A stretch of DNA of 64,000 nucleotides from Acanthosepion pharaonis (GCA_903632075.3 CAHIKZ030000585.1:932501-996500), one strand, 5' to 3'; shown: positions 33,265-43,827, numbered from the stretch's first letter. Notes: a model not told the origin generated them from the letters alone. Numbers and translations: made by a program.

Positions 33265-33987
33265 GACTAGCAGCATGGCCCGGCGTTGCCCGTGCTTGAT
33301 TCAAAAATCGTACGACTCATATAGCAATCGCTATCAGTTGACTTAAAATATTTGTGCCCTTCCTTGCTTTTAAAGGAGTGCTCTTTGCCGTGCTGATGTT
33401 GCTACATGCCTTACCTCTTGCCTATCTCACACTGCGAATTTTTTCTAAACTCTATACTAAACATTAAATCTGTTACGAAAAAAGAACTAAACAAAACGAA
33501 CACAAAACGATCAGCTTTAAAAAAGGACTCGTAACTGGAAAAACCGAATGAAAAAAGAATGTTAACAACAAATACTTTTTCACACCCAACCCAGTTCTGC
33601 GGAATCAGAATCAACGTTGAGTTTAAGCAAGCGAATGAGCCAATTGGAGTAAAGTGCCATGCAGATTTAAATTTTTCCCACTTGCAGTTATCGATATTTT
33701 TGTTTGCATGCTAGTTAACATTCGTGTCAGTCAGCTGTTGGCTCGCACGCTGGCCAATAGAATCTTCCTGCCTATTCGTGGCAGCCAGCTATAGGCTCTC
33801 ACTCTGGCCAGTAGAAAATGGCCGCAAACTACATGAAAACTGTCGTAGAAGCATGAAAAAATCGATTATTTCCACTATCGATGGGAGTTGGGAAATGCAA
33901 AGTCGGTCTTGGCCTTCCTGCTAACTTGGAGCATGTGCATGTAAATTTTGGTGCAAATCTGTCGACAATTGCGACCGTGCATTCGTT

Positions 33988-34037
<50 letters not shown>

Positions 34038-34060
34038 CCTGCCTTTTATATATAGAGATT
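33265..34060. mobile_element. Repeat H: ACTAGC...CCCGGCGTTGCCCG type element, unknown class
   Basis: It opens with ACTAGCAGCATGGCCCGGCG and TTGCCCGTGCTTG. It closes with GCATTCGTTCCACACACACA, a (CA)n run and TTTATATATAGAGATTTTTG. This pair of ends is common to an invertebrate dispersed repeat type I remember but cannot name. Inside, a ~57-base segment (CAGCTGTTGGCTCGCACGCT and CAGCTATAGGCTCTCACTCT) is tandemly duplicated at 33729-33830. Confidence 0.5.
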
Positions 34061-34345
34061 TTTGTTTCTTCCTCACTTTCGTTATTCAACGCCGCTCTGA
34101 TCAAAACATCTGTCGAACGTTCTGTTCGCCTTTTTCTGCTCTTGACAGGGAAATCTTCGAACGTTTATATTTATTTTTATCTCACTTTGAATTTAAAGTT
34201 TTTTTTTGTTTCTTGTTTACTTTTCGTCGACTTTTTCTCTTCTGTTAAATTATTTTTCTTAACTCTTGATATACATCTCATTATTTTTAATTATAGTTTT
34301 TTTTTTTTTTACTTCCCTACTCTCTTTCATAAATTACACAGGGTA
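34061..34345. other. T-rich non-coding stretch
   Basis: Polypyrimidine-biased with no gene. Confidence 0.5.
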
Positions 34346-34348
34346 AGC

Positions 34349-34530
34349 GGGGGTGTCCTGGATGGCGGTTGGCTCGAAGTGAGAAGCTGGAGAATCGAGT
34401 TCGAATTCCAGTCGGATAGTGACTTCACTTAAGAGCAAATTCCCTGGGGAAAGGTATGAATACATTTCTTCTCGCTATGGACAACACAGGCTGGGCTCTA
34501 TAACTTTGATTATCAACCAGTCCATTTTCT
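34349..34530 (+). mobile_element. SINE-A, diverged copy
   Basis: GGTGTCCTGGATGGCGGTTG (A-box region), GAGTTCGAATTCCAGTCGGA (B box), then GAGCAAATTCCCTGGGGAAA and GGTATGAATAC. The 3' hairpin part is absent. Confidence 0.75.
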
Positions 34531-34671
34531 TTTTCATACTTTGGACTGCTCCACTATCTTGACACTAGATTATTAAATTTTAAAATGGTCAGATTTCAAC
34601 CCGTGCCTGACAATTACCGCGTGCATGAAACTTGTACCAAACAGTGAGAAACAAAAAATATATATTTTTGA

Positions 34672-34673
<2 letters not shown>

Positions 34674-34713
<40 letters not shown>
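34674..34713. repeat. (TA)n(TG)n microsatellite
   Basis: Short TA run then about 15 TG units, directly at the start of repeat F. Confidence 0.95.
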
Positions 34714-34718
<5 letters not shown>

Positions 34719-35110
34719 GCTTGGTTTGTTTTGTTTTACGGTATATCAACCTCAATGGGTTATTTGATGTCGACAAAATTTTTATTTCTGGTAATATGTT
34801 TTTCTTCAAAAATCTATTTCTGGGAATATATATATTTTAAAGAATGTATAGCTGTTTGTATAGCTGGTATTTTTTTTTAAGTATTGCTGATAATAATTTT
34901 TCCTTCGAAAATTATTGCTGGTAATAATTTTTTTGATTACAAAGTATTTCTGGTATGAAAAATCTATTTTTACACAGGTGTTGACTATTTGACCATAGCT
35001 GGAACACTAACAGGTGCTACCATCTCTGGTCAGGGTGGACCTGGAAACACCAGCAATTAAGAGGTGATTCCACGCTCCTCAAAACCTCCTGATCAGAGGC
35101 CTTGCTGTCG
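34714..35110 (+). mobile_element. Repeat F, copy 2
   Basis: Shares GTTTTACGGTATATCAACCT, about six TTTCTGGTAATA-like inner units, then CATAGCTGGAACACTAACAG, GGTGGACCTGGAAACACCAG and ATCAGAGGCCTTGCTG. The last block also occurs, inverted, at 29480 in copy 1, so the true end lies beyond it. Confidence 0.75.
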
Positions 35111-35134
35111 GACGTAGTTTATCCTCTTACCCAG

Positions 35135-35138
<4 letters not shown>

Positions 35139-35182
<44 letters not shown>
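35139..35182. repeat. (TG)n microsatellite
   Basis: About 21 TG units at the far end of repeat F. Confidence 0.95.
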
Positions 35183-35184
<2 letters not shown>

Positions 35185-35306
35185 TCAGACAGACTAATAC
35201 TAAACACTTAATGACAAATTGGGACAACTCTTTTAATAAATATCTTTATAATTATATATTATCATATATTATAATATAAATTACAAATTAATCTAACATA
35301 ATAAAC

Positions 35307-35309
<3 letters not shown>

Positions 35310-35351
<42 letters not shown>
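35310..35351. repeat. (TA)n microsatellite
   Basis: About 21 TA units. Confidence 0.97.
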
Positions 35352-35353
<2 letters not shown>

Positions 35354-35764
35354 TACAATCCATATTATATACTATTGTTATACATATTAAGCTCTGATTG
35401 TCGCTCCTTGTTGTGGTAGAGGGGCTTGTGTTGTCCAATGACTCTGAGAGCAAAGACTGTACTCCGACCATACGCAACCAACCCCAAAGACCCCAACAAT
35501 TACAAAAGATCCCAATGGTTTAATCAGCAGATGAAGAGGGCTACGCATGACGGACATGTTACAGTAAGCGACACTCGAAATTATAACGTTACTGGATTCT
35601 GCATGTCTAATTCCATATGTGCCACAGAGAAAGGTAATTTAATCAAGTGTGGCAAGTTGAGCTCCCCCTTAAACAAATTAAAGTCATCGGCAGTTTCATC
35701 TTCTTTGATATTTTTTCGCCATCAGGGGCACCACTTCTACTGCAACCGTAGTAGAAGTAGTGTT
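35352..35764. other. Unassigned; a 139-codon open frame without known domain
   Basis: The plus-strand frame 35426-35845 has no motif I recognise and its end runs into a minus-strand SINE. I regard it as chance. Confidence 0.35.
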
Positions 35765-36015
35765 TCTAGGGCAAGAAAGCCAAGCCGGTTCCAATTAAGT
35801 TTCCTTCTCTTAGAACGGTTGCGATCCAACGCTATAGAACCCTGACTTCCCTGATATTTACCCATAGCTTGTGGGAGATAAAAGAAGTTTTATATCTTTC
35901 GAAGGGTATTAGCACGTAAGGGAAATGTAAAGGGTCCGACTGGAATTCGAACTTGGCTTTCCGATTCCTCAATCCTAGACGTTATCCATTATTTCACCAT
36001 GCCTACACCCCCAAA
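35765..36015 (-). mobile_element. SINE-A, minus strand
   Basis: Minus strand: GGCATGGTGAAATAATGGAT, B box AGTTCGAATTCCAGTCGGAC, CTTACGTGCTAATACCCTTC, and TAGCGTTGGATCGCAACCGT. The 3' end is truncated. Confidence 0.82.
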
Positions 36016-36164
36016 GAATCTTATTCGAACCAGATTTTGGTGAAAGTGGAAACGTCTTGTCTCGAAGCTGCACGCTAGAGGCGAATTTAGTCATCAATAA
36101 CATCATCATAAATGACGCGATCACCAAAAAAAGAAATTAAATTCTTGGATACGAGATAAAGACA

Positions 36165-37445
36165 TCGATATATATTATTATATATTTTTTATATTATATA
36201 ATAATATAAAATAATATATTAACATATTAATATATATAATATATTATATAATATATATATAATAATATATAATATATAACAATATATAACATATATAATA
36301 TATATAATATAAAATATATATAATGTATATAATATATATATATATAATATATAACAATATATAACAGATATATAATATATATAATGTATGTAATATATAT
36401 AATAATATATAATATATAATAATATATGATATATGATATATAAGATATATATAATATATATAATATAAAATATATAATATATAATGTATAATATATAATA
36501 GATATAATGTATATAATATATATAATATATAATATATAATAATATATGATATATAACATATATATAATATATATAATATAAAATATACATAATATATATA
36601 TATATATATATAATAATATATAATAATATATAACAATATATAACATATATATAATATATATAATATAAAATATATATAATGTATATAATATATATAATAA
36701 TATATAATATAGAACAATATATAACATGTATATGATATATATAATATAAAATATATATAATGTATATATATATATAATAATAATATTTAATATATAACAA
36801 TATATAACATATATATTATACATAATATAAAATATATATAATGTATATAATATATATATAATAATATATAATATATAACAATATATAACATATATATATA
36901 TAATTTATAATATATATAATGTATATAATAATATATAATATATAATAATATATGATATATGATATATAACATATATATAATATATATAATATAATATATA
37001 TAATATATATAATGTATAATATATAATAGATATAATGTATATAATATATATAATAATATATAATATATAATAATATATGATATATAACATATATATAATA
37101 TATATAATGTAAAAATATATATAATGCATATATATATATATATAATAATATATAATATATAATAATATATAACAATATATAACATACATATAATATATAT
37201 AATATAAAAAATATATATAATGTATGTAATATATATAATAATATATAATATAGAACAATATATTACATGTATATAATATATATAATATAAAATATATATA
37301 ATGTACATAATATATATCATAATAATATATAATATATAACAATATATAACATATATATAATATATATATATATATTATATAATAATATATAATATATATA
37401 ATATATTAATATATTATATATTGTTATATTTATATTATATATTAT
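36165..37445. repeat. Higher-order AT array, about 1.28 kb
   Basis: Almost only A and T, with a single G or C about every 20-40 bases. The rare G lies in ATAATGTATATAA and GATATA phrases and the rare C in TAACATATATAT and TAACAATATATAA. ATAATGTA recurs at spacings of about 62-125 bases, often 76-84, so it is an array with a unit near 80 bases rather than a simple dinucleotide. Six-frame translation gives long Ile/Tyr frames with no coding meaning. Confidence 0.93.
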
Positions 37446-37900
37446 ATTTTATTATGATAATATTTATTAATTGTAACGCTTTTATTGTTTAAATCAGTTA
37501 TTTGTAGGGCGTAAAAAGAGGGAAATCTATGGTTGGGAAATACAAAAACATTGGTTGCAGTTTGTATCATTTACATTTTAAATTCACATGATGAGTCTCT
37601 CTGTAGCTTAAACGTTTCGATGTAAACGGTTTGTGAGGAGGAGCCGAACATTTTCAAGAACCTATTCTTTATTAACAATATCGAAAGCCCAATATGCTGC
37701 TATTTCTTTTTGTCTCGTTTTTTTTTTTTTTTTTTTTGAAAGAATTCATATTATGGTTTGAAAACTTATATCAAGATGTAACACAAAAGAGAGCACCCGT
37801 TAAAATCTTGGCGAGCACCCGGTGTGATCTATTAAAGCCTCAGAATAAAGCGAGACAATCGCGTATCTTTATTGACAACCAATGTTTTTTAATCATTCCA
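37446..37900. other. No recognisable feature
   Basis: Contains a run of about 19 T at 37719. No gene. Confidence 0.45.
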
Positions 37901-38150
37901 TACCAAGCAAGGCAATAAAGCCACCAAGACGCAAAGTGTTACTTAGTGTTAGATAAATTAAGAAAATTAAAATAAAATGATTAAGAAACGTGTTCAATAA
38001 AAAAAAATAAGAAGACAGATGATAACGACCGACCTCGCTTTTAAACTTTTCAAGATCAAAGTTGCCATGGAAGCAAGAGGCCGGAATAGAGTTCCACAAG
38101 CGGGAAGTGCGAGAGAAGAAACTATTAACATTGAACTTACGGTTTTTCTG
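37901..38150 (-). pseudogene. Jockey-like LINE (subfamily 2) C-terminus and 3' end
   Basis: Minus strand: FFSRTSRLWNSIPASCFHGN and FDLEKFKSEVGRYHLSSYFF, the C-terminal signature. The tail follows, ending CTTGGTGGCTTTATTGCCTT. This terminus recurs inverted at 11.1, 47.0 and 47.2 kb, which defines the 3' end of subfamily 2. Confidence 0.85.
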
Positions 38151-38305
38151 TATTATAATTTATTTTGTTTTTGTAAAACTCGCCTTAAAATCGTCTTATT
38201 TTTACTTTCTGTTTTTGCTTACCAAAATTTATATTTATCAACTTTGTATTTTCTATTTGTGTTAATTATTTATCGCTTAATAATTTAAGTGTTAGTACTA
38301 TAAAA

Positions 38306-38617
38306 GGAGGCACAGTGGTGTAATGGATAGCGGCTCGGATTGAGGAATCAGAAAGCCGAGTTCGAATTCCAGTCGAATCCATTGCATTTACTTACGTGTT
38401 AATACCCTTGGGAAAGGTAAGTATCCCAGTCTTCTCCCGCCAGTTATGGGTAAATAGCAGGACAGACAGGGTTCTATAGCCTTGGATGTCAACTGGTCTA
38501 CCGCAGAAAGAAATGGCAATCTACTGCAGGGAGAAAAATCTGCCTCGTCAGTCATGTATCGAAAGATACATGATCGCCTAAGAGTGTATCATGCATGGCG
38601 CATAACTGACTGACTAT
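38306..38617 (+). mobile_element. SINE-A, complete reference copy
   Basis: The head has GTGTAATGGATAGCGGCTCG (A box) and GAGTTCGAATTCC (B box). The body follows with CTTACGTGTTAATACCCTTG, GGGAAAGG and GACAGGGTTCTATAGCCTTG. The 3' end holds TCATGTATC-GAAA-GATACATGA (38552-38573), a 9-bp stem closed by a GNRA-type tetraloop. It sits inside an outer pair GTCAGT (38547-38552) and ACTGAC (38605-38610), the two pairings sharing base 38552. The copy ends in TGACTGACTATAAAA. About 310 bases; tRNA origin is clear, source tRNA not decided. Confidence 0.92.
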
Positions 38618-38970
38618 AAAAAAAGGTAACAAATTAAATTAATGTATAATATCCGAGTATTTTAGGCTTAAATCCCTATTTATATTTTCATTTTTATTTT
38701 CTGTTTCCTTTTTTTCCCAAATTAACACACTTTTCGATATTTCTATTTATGTACAACTGTTTCGTAATTTGTCTTTCTTTCTAGTGTTTATCTTTACCTA
38801 ACGTTTTGTATATTTTAAGAAGCAGTTAAATATTTGGGGTACTTTAAAACATGCAATTCATACAGTGTTTATATAGGTACGTTGTCGTAACTGGTGGTGA
38901 ACAAGCTCCCGGTGTCTCTAAAGTGCTTCCAAATAGACTCTGAAAACTAAATCCAGCTACAAGCCGAAAA
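38618..38970. other. No recognisable feature
   Basis: AT-rich spacer. Confidence 0.4.
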
Positions 38971-39366
38971 ATGAGGGAAGTCGAAAAACTGGCATCACAT
39001 AACCAGCTGCTTCCGGTAGAAGAAGTTCGATCGCCCAGGAAGACACTCTATCTATGGGTAGGAAAAACCTTTCTTTTTAAACCTCGTCTACCTTGTGGTC
39101 GTATCCAAAGATGGAAAAAAGTTATGGAAGTAAGTCCAGACAGAAAAGCTGAAGCGGAACCCGGAAGAGGGTTGGCTGTCAACATTGACAACTTTCCGGA
39201 AATTCCTGTAGACAAGCTGGCTTCAAATATAATGTCCTGTATTTCTTTGGATCTTGTCGGTAAGACCAAGAAGGGGGTGGCATATAGTGTAGGCCTCTAT
39301 ATACCATCGCTCCAGTTTCACTACCCTCCAGTATATGTAACATCTTGGGAATACCAGGTACGGTGA
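38971..39366 (+). other. 131-codon open frame, unrecognised
   Basis: Of the long frames this one has the least biased composition (charged N-terminus, KTLYLWVGKTFLFKPRLPCG, then DKLASNIMSCISLDLVGKTK). I see no domain, start context or splice context that supports a gene, and its 3' end meets a SINE-E fragment. It could be a short transposon piece. Listed so that it can be checked. Confidence 0.25.
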
Positions 39367-39382
39367 GCTTGGATTTGAGAGC

Positions 39383-39535
39383 AAATATGCGCTCTCCGGC
39401 AGGGTTCGAATCTACGTTCCCGCTCTTTGATAAGATTTCTCGAATAGCCAGGACGGTAAACGAAAATAAATATACTCTATCCACTAAAAAATTAACGTTT
39501 AAAGTGATAAAATGGCGGATTAATGAATTTTAAAA
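39383..39535 (+). mobile_element. SINE-E fragment
   Basis: GGCAGGGTTCGAATCTACGT (B box), then AAGATTTCTCGAATAGCCAG and GTAAACGAAAATAAATATAC, shared with copies at 39796 and 46985. Confidence 0.65.
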
Positions 39536-39641
39536 AAATCAGTACTTCTTTAGGGATTACTTTGTTTACGTTAGGTACGAAACTGAACAGAATTTATGAA
39601 CAGAAGGATTTTGGGTTAATGGTACACTTCAGGCTCGTTTA

Positions 39642-39781
39642 GGGCACTTCGAGGCGGTATAATGTTTAGCAAGCTTGTCTTCCTAGAATAATTATGACGG
39701 AGTAGTGAGTTCGATCCTCACATGGTGCTCTATATCTTGGGCCTTGTGCCACATCTAAGCTACGCTTGGAAAATCACTATT
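39642..39781 (+). mobile_element. SINE-B copy
   Basis: GGTATAATGTTTAGCAAGCT, GAGTTCGATCCTCACATGGT, GGCCTTGTGCCACATCTAAG and GCTTGGAAAATCACTAT. Confidence 0.88.
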
Positions 39782-39795
39782 CAGGTTCGTTTAAT

Positions 39796-40045
39796 CTGTA
39801 AAGTTTCATTTGGCGTGTCGGTTAATGAACGTCGGATCTAACAACGTTTCTTTCTGCCTAGTGGGTCGCAGGTTCGATTTCTGCTGGGGAGCATATATTT
39901 TTTCTTTAAGATTTCTCGAATATTCAAGTCAGTAGACGAAAATAAATAAAAAAAATACACTTTTCAATGACTAAATGGAGCGTCTACTCAAATATGAGTA
40001 TCCACTAATAATAGCGTTGAATTTGATAAACTCTGTCGGATTAAC
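39796..40045 (+). mobile_element. SINE-E (tRNA-derived)
   Basis: The head has CGTGTCGGTTAATGAACGTC and B box CGCAGGTTCGATTTCTGC. The body has AAGATTTCTCGAATATTCAA and GTAGACGAAAATAAATA. The tail has CTACTCAAATATGAGTATCC and ACTAATAATAGCGTT. The tail alone recurs at 57430. Confidence 0.75.
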
Positions 40046-40321
40046 ATATAAAAATCTTTTTTTTTTTTTTAGATATAGATTGAAAGATCTGAGCCGGTAA
40101 AAAGTGTTTCTAATTAAAACCGTTGAGATATTTATATATTTAAACGTACTCGTCAATCGCACACACATTCGTGGTGTTCCAAGGTGTGTGTATTTACTTT
40201 CATCGGTAGAGAAAACAAGCAAAATCTGAACGCACGATCGGAATATATGACGCACACTCACGACACTAGAAGAAGAGATGGTGAGCTTCACCATCCTCAC
40301 TTCATATTTTTATAATATTTT

Positions 40322-40371
40322 CCACTCAGTAACCCGCCCCCTCACTAAGACGTGAGGCGGGTACTGAGTGG
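40322..40371. repeat. GC-rich hairpin in AT-rich surroundings
   Basis: CCACTCAGTAACCCGCC on the left faces GGCGGGTACTGAGTGG on the right, with CTCAC/GTGAG as inner stem and TAAGAC as loop. Two small bulges only; about 20 paired bases. Confidence 0.85.
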
Positions 40372-40489
40372 GAATGAATATCATGAAAACAAAAGCATTA
40401 TTAAGGAGAGAGAACAATAAAAGAACAGGAATGAAGATGACGAAACATAACAATTGTCATTGCGTTTATTTTTTGAAGATCAAAACTGA

Positions 40490-41122
40490 GAAAAAGCCGA
40501 AAGAGAATCCTCTAAGAGAGAAGAAACTGTTAGCATAGAACTTACGGTTCATCTAGTCATTGCAACTGGAAACTAACTAGAAATTGCTGTCAATCTTGTA
40601 CTGTGTTTAAAGCCGGTGTACCACCTAGGAAGCATAACTTAAGAATAAGCATAAACATATTTACATAGAAGGCACAGAGAAGCAACATTATAGTTGACTG
40701 AAGCCGAGATGCCAGGTCAGGATCAATAAAATTGTTGATTCTTCTTTGGATTTTATATAGAATCTTTAAATAAATAGCAGAAGCTGTGCTGATGGAAGGG
40801 AAAAAAGGTTCTCTACTGACAACTAAAAGAGGGCAAATACTTTTTGTAGGCGGTAAAATTTAAAAGCCATTTCTTGCTCCATTTACCAACGTTTTTATTT
40901 TCTTCGATTTTTTTTTTTTTTTTTTTTTTGATCAGCAGCCAATTTGACCTTAGCAATTAAGATAGAAGTAAATAGCTGTGTCAGCATCGATACAGATTTG
41001 ATGACATCAGGAGTTTCGTTGATGGAAATTAGGAAAAACGTAGGACAAATGATATAGCCCTGGGACACAATTGCATTAATGTACACAGATCTAGAAATGT
41101 GGCCGATCAAAACGATTTTCAT
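40490..41122 (-). pseudogene. Jockey-like LINE (subfamily 2), reverse transcriptase and C-terminal pieces
   Basis: Minus strand, 41122-40895: MKIVLIGHISRSVYINAIVS, QGYIICPTFFLISINETPDV, the reverse-transcriptase block equal to the one at 48605. The catalytic YADD region is frameshifted (IDADTAIYF in another frame). After a poly-A-like break at 40910-40929 come fragments of the KWSKKWLLNF block and then NNFIDPDLASRLQS. Stops and frameshifts throughout; dead copy with an internal deletion. Confidence 0.82.
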
Positions 41123-42000
41123 TTAGGGATTTGAAAAGAAAAATTCGTTCAGAAACACCGTCACCTTACAATCTCCATTCATTTTTAAAATAAAAATGAA
41201 TAATTATTCTCTTTTTAAATACTAGCTTCTCAAATTTTTATATGTCTCATGCTAAATACTAGCTTTTCTCTTTTCAGATACAAGCTTTTAAAACTGCTAT
41301 ATATGTCTCATAGGTGGGAAGAAAACCTAGAGTCTCATTTCAGAAAATATATTCGAAAATAAGAAGAAAATGTTTTTTTTTAAATAAAAGCTCCGTAAAA
41401 TGTGTTTATATCAGAATAATAGATCTCAAGAAATAATCATTTTAAGAGGAGAGATAAAGATTAGAATCATGAATCTTTAAAACTTAACATTTAACTTATT
41501 ACACCCAGTTTTAACATTTCATTTAACCCCATTTTTTATTTTGTGGTGCCGTGCCAGACATAAATGAGAAAAAGCGTTTATAGATTATTAATAATGCGAG
41601 AAATGACAAAAGTCTCAAAATATGCACATGCGCACGAACGTCTTTCATTTTTTTTTTTTTAACTAGTTCTTGCTTTTCTTCATTTACACAAATATCCAGA
41701 AGCAACGTTTACGAGTTTGATAATTCAATCAAAAGATGATAAATTACCGTAAAAAAATTATCCAGGAATTATTTTTGCTTTTTGATTCGTTTAGAAATGT
41801 TTCGTGTTTCTTATTTCTCTCTATTTTTTTATTTTTATTTTTATTTTCTTAGCTAAACTATAAACAAAATTAACACCGGCGGCTTATTACGTTCAGTAAA
41901 AACAAAAAAAAAAAAGAAGAAATTATGAGATTAATGATGAGTTTGTCTTTTATAAATACATAGCATGAAATTCTGCATACATTATTTGGGATTACCTCAC
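41123..42000. other. No gene supported
   Basis: AT-rich sequence with repeated ATACTAGCTT phrases near 41220-41285. No known element. Confidence 0.45.
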
Positions 42001-42028
42001 CTTGTCTGCCACTAGACTTCGGTTAACG

Positions 42029-42062
42029 CCGCTAGGTGGCGTAGCTATCAGCGGTATAAAAG
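42029..42062 (+). promoter_or_regulatory. CTCF-like motif followed by a TATA-like box
   Basis: CCGCTAGGTGGCG (42029-42041) resembles the core of the CTCF binding consensus; GGTATAAAAG lies 12 bases further (42053-42062). A splice-donor-like CCGGTGAGT follows at about 42080. No open frame of weight lies downstream, so promoter function is unproven. Confidence 0.25.
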
Positions 42063-42159
42063 TAAAGAATTCATCGCCACCGGTGAGTGGGTGTGGTTGA
42101 ATCTCTTTCTTCAAGCAAGGCGACTACTTAATTTCACTAAACCACGGCGTGTTTTCTTT

Positions 42160-42215
42160 CTCTCTCTCTCTCTGTCTATCTTTTCCTCTCACTCTCTCTC
42201 TCTTTCACACACATA
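42160..42215. repeat. (CT)n-rich tract
   Basis: CT repeats with GTCTATCTTTTC interruptions. Confidence 0.85.
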
Positions 42216-42314
42216 CACAGAGACTACGGTTAATTCCATAAATGTTTTTTCTCTCCTGTTCTTAACTGTGTGCACGTAAATATAATTTTCTTTCTTGGGC
42301 AGTGTGGTTCTTTA

Positions 42315-42318
<4 letters not shown>

Positions 42319-42407
<89 letters not shown>
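42319..42407. repeat. (CA)n(TA)n compound microsatellite at a SINE 3' end
   Basis: About 16 CA units and about 27 TA units, directly at the 3' end of the minus-strand SINE-C that follows. Confidence 0.97.
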
Positions 42408-42410
<3 letters not shown>

Positions 42411-42556
42411 ATGTCATTCACAGACCCTGCTGTTTCACAACTCCTCAGTGTGACTAGACATCCGAATGCCTCAAGCCAGGACCGAAACCCAACGGATTTG
42501 GTGTCAATCAGAGTTTCTACCACTAAGCTATCATCACTCGGCAGAGAGAAACAGCT
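42408..42556 (-). mobile_element. SINE-C, minus strand, well preserved
   Basis: Minus strand: GATAGCTTAGTGGTAGAAAC (A box), GGGTTTCGGTCCTGGCTTGA (B box), GGCATTCGGATGTCTAGTCA, ACTGAGGAGTTGTGAAACAG. Ends in (TA)n(CA)n. Confidence 0.88.
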
Positions 42557-42660
42557 AATTCCAGCGTATTGTTTTTTGCGAATGTAAGCAAACACTCCCT
42601 TTTACCTAAGAGCTTTGCATTAGCTTAGGTGGCTGTTGTTAATAGAATCAGCCTATCACT

Positions 42661-42661
<1 letters not shown>

Positions 42662-42733
<72 letters not shown>

Positions 42734-42734
42734 T
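42662..42734. repeat. Two (TA)n arrays
   Basis: TA blocks at 42664-42706 and 42711-42734, split by CAT. Confidence 0.97.
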
Positions 42735-43111
42735 GAATAAAATATATATGAAGAAAAATATAAAAAAACAAACAAAAAATCCTAATATGCAATTATGCTG
42801 TTTTAATGTTAATATAATGTCGACGTCGGATGTTTCGGTCTAATAGACCATCTTCAGGACATATTCATAAAACATAATTAACATTAGACTATATTCAATT
42901 CAACATGAAAAAGACGATGGACTAATCGAAACAGATAACTGAAATTTTTATAAGATCAGCGTTTCTGTTTTAATACGATCACGTCGTCGTCACGTGGGCG
43001 ATGTTGTGAAAACGTATTCGAAGATGATTTCAAAATATTAGATAAGCTCTATTGAACGATATTCCCATATAAACAGTTCGTTAAGGAATCCTTTCTGTTC
43101 TTATAGGAATA

Positions 43112-43112
<1 letters not shown>
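42735..43112. other. No gene supported
   Basis: GTTTCGGTCTAATAGACCAT (42830) forms a short hairpin and resembles the hairpin phrases of several cephalopod-type repeats. No second copy here. Confidence 0.35.

Positions 43113-43162
<50 letters not shown>
43113..43162. repeat. (TA)n microsatellite
   Basis: About 25 TA units. Downstream, GTTATAACATTAAT occurs twice (43213 and 43248). Confidence 0.97.
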
Positions 43163-43168
<6 letters not shown>

Positions 43169-43416
43169 GATAGGTTGGTTAATAAAACAAGGAAAAAGGA
43201 AATAACAGAACGTTATAACATTAATAACTGATTGACGTTTGTTCAATGTTATAACATTAATCTGCCTGCTCCATTTCTGTTTTGTGGTTAATGAATAATA
43301 TATAATAAATGTTTTTCGCCTTCATCACATTGGTACCCTTTCGTTTTTTCTTGTTTTATGAACCAACTTATCTATTCTAAATACTACAAGAAGCACGCGT
43401 GGACGTATTCTTCTAA

Positions 43417-43417
<1 letters not shown>

Positions 43418-43498
<81 letters not shown>
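43418..43498. repeat. (CA)n(TA)n(TG)n compound microsatellite
   Basis: About 8 CA, 17 TA and 16 TG units. CA and TG are complementary, so the block can fold on itself. It adjoins the 3' end of a SINE-C. Confidence 0.97.
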
Positions 43499-43500
<2 letters not shown>

Positions 43501-43650
43501 TGTCATCAACAGACAGACTGTTTCGCTGTATCACAACTCATCAGTGTGGCTAGACGCACGGTTGCCCCTATCTAGGATCAAAATCTGACTGAATTGGCGT
43601 CAGTCGGAGATCCTACTCCTAAGTCGTTGGCGTACGGCAGGGATAAAGGG
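43499..43650 (-). mobile_element. SINE-C, minus strand
   Basis: Minus strand: CGACTTAGGAGTAGGATCTC, CAGTCAGATTTTGATCC, CACACTGATGAGTTGTGATA, CAGCGAAACAGTCTGTCTGT. Ends in the TG/TA/CA block. Confidence 0.85.
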
Positions 43651-43792
43651 GAATTTAAGCGTATTTATTTTTAGATAAACACACAGAGAACTCGATTCGA
43701 TTTACCGAAGAGTCTTGTATTATTAGCCGTAATACTCACTGTTTACAAACCCACATTTCCTCCCCAGAGAGCTCAACCGACATTTTTCAGGA

Positions 43793-43797
<5 letters not shown>

Positions 43798-43823
<26 letters not shown>
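43798..43823. repeat. (TA)n microsatellite
   Basis: About 13 TA units. Confidence 0.95.

Positions 43824-43827
<4 letters not shown>

Noticed and set aside
35426..35845. 139-codon frame as a host gene
   Set aside because: Its last third lies in the antisense of a SINE-A copy and nothing in the rest is recognisable.
36219..37342. Open frames of up to 198 codons on the minus strand
   Set aside because: They consist only of Ile, Tyr, Leu and a few Cys/His from an AT array; no start context, domain or codon bias of a gene.
38971..39366. 131-codon frame as a host gene
   Set aside because: No recognised domain, no splice or promoter context, and it ends in a SINE; kept only as a low-confidence entry.
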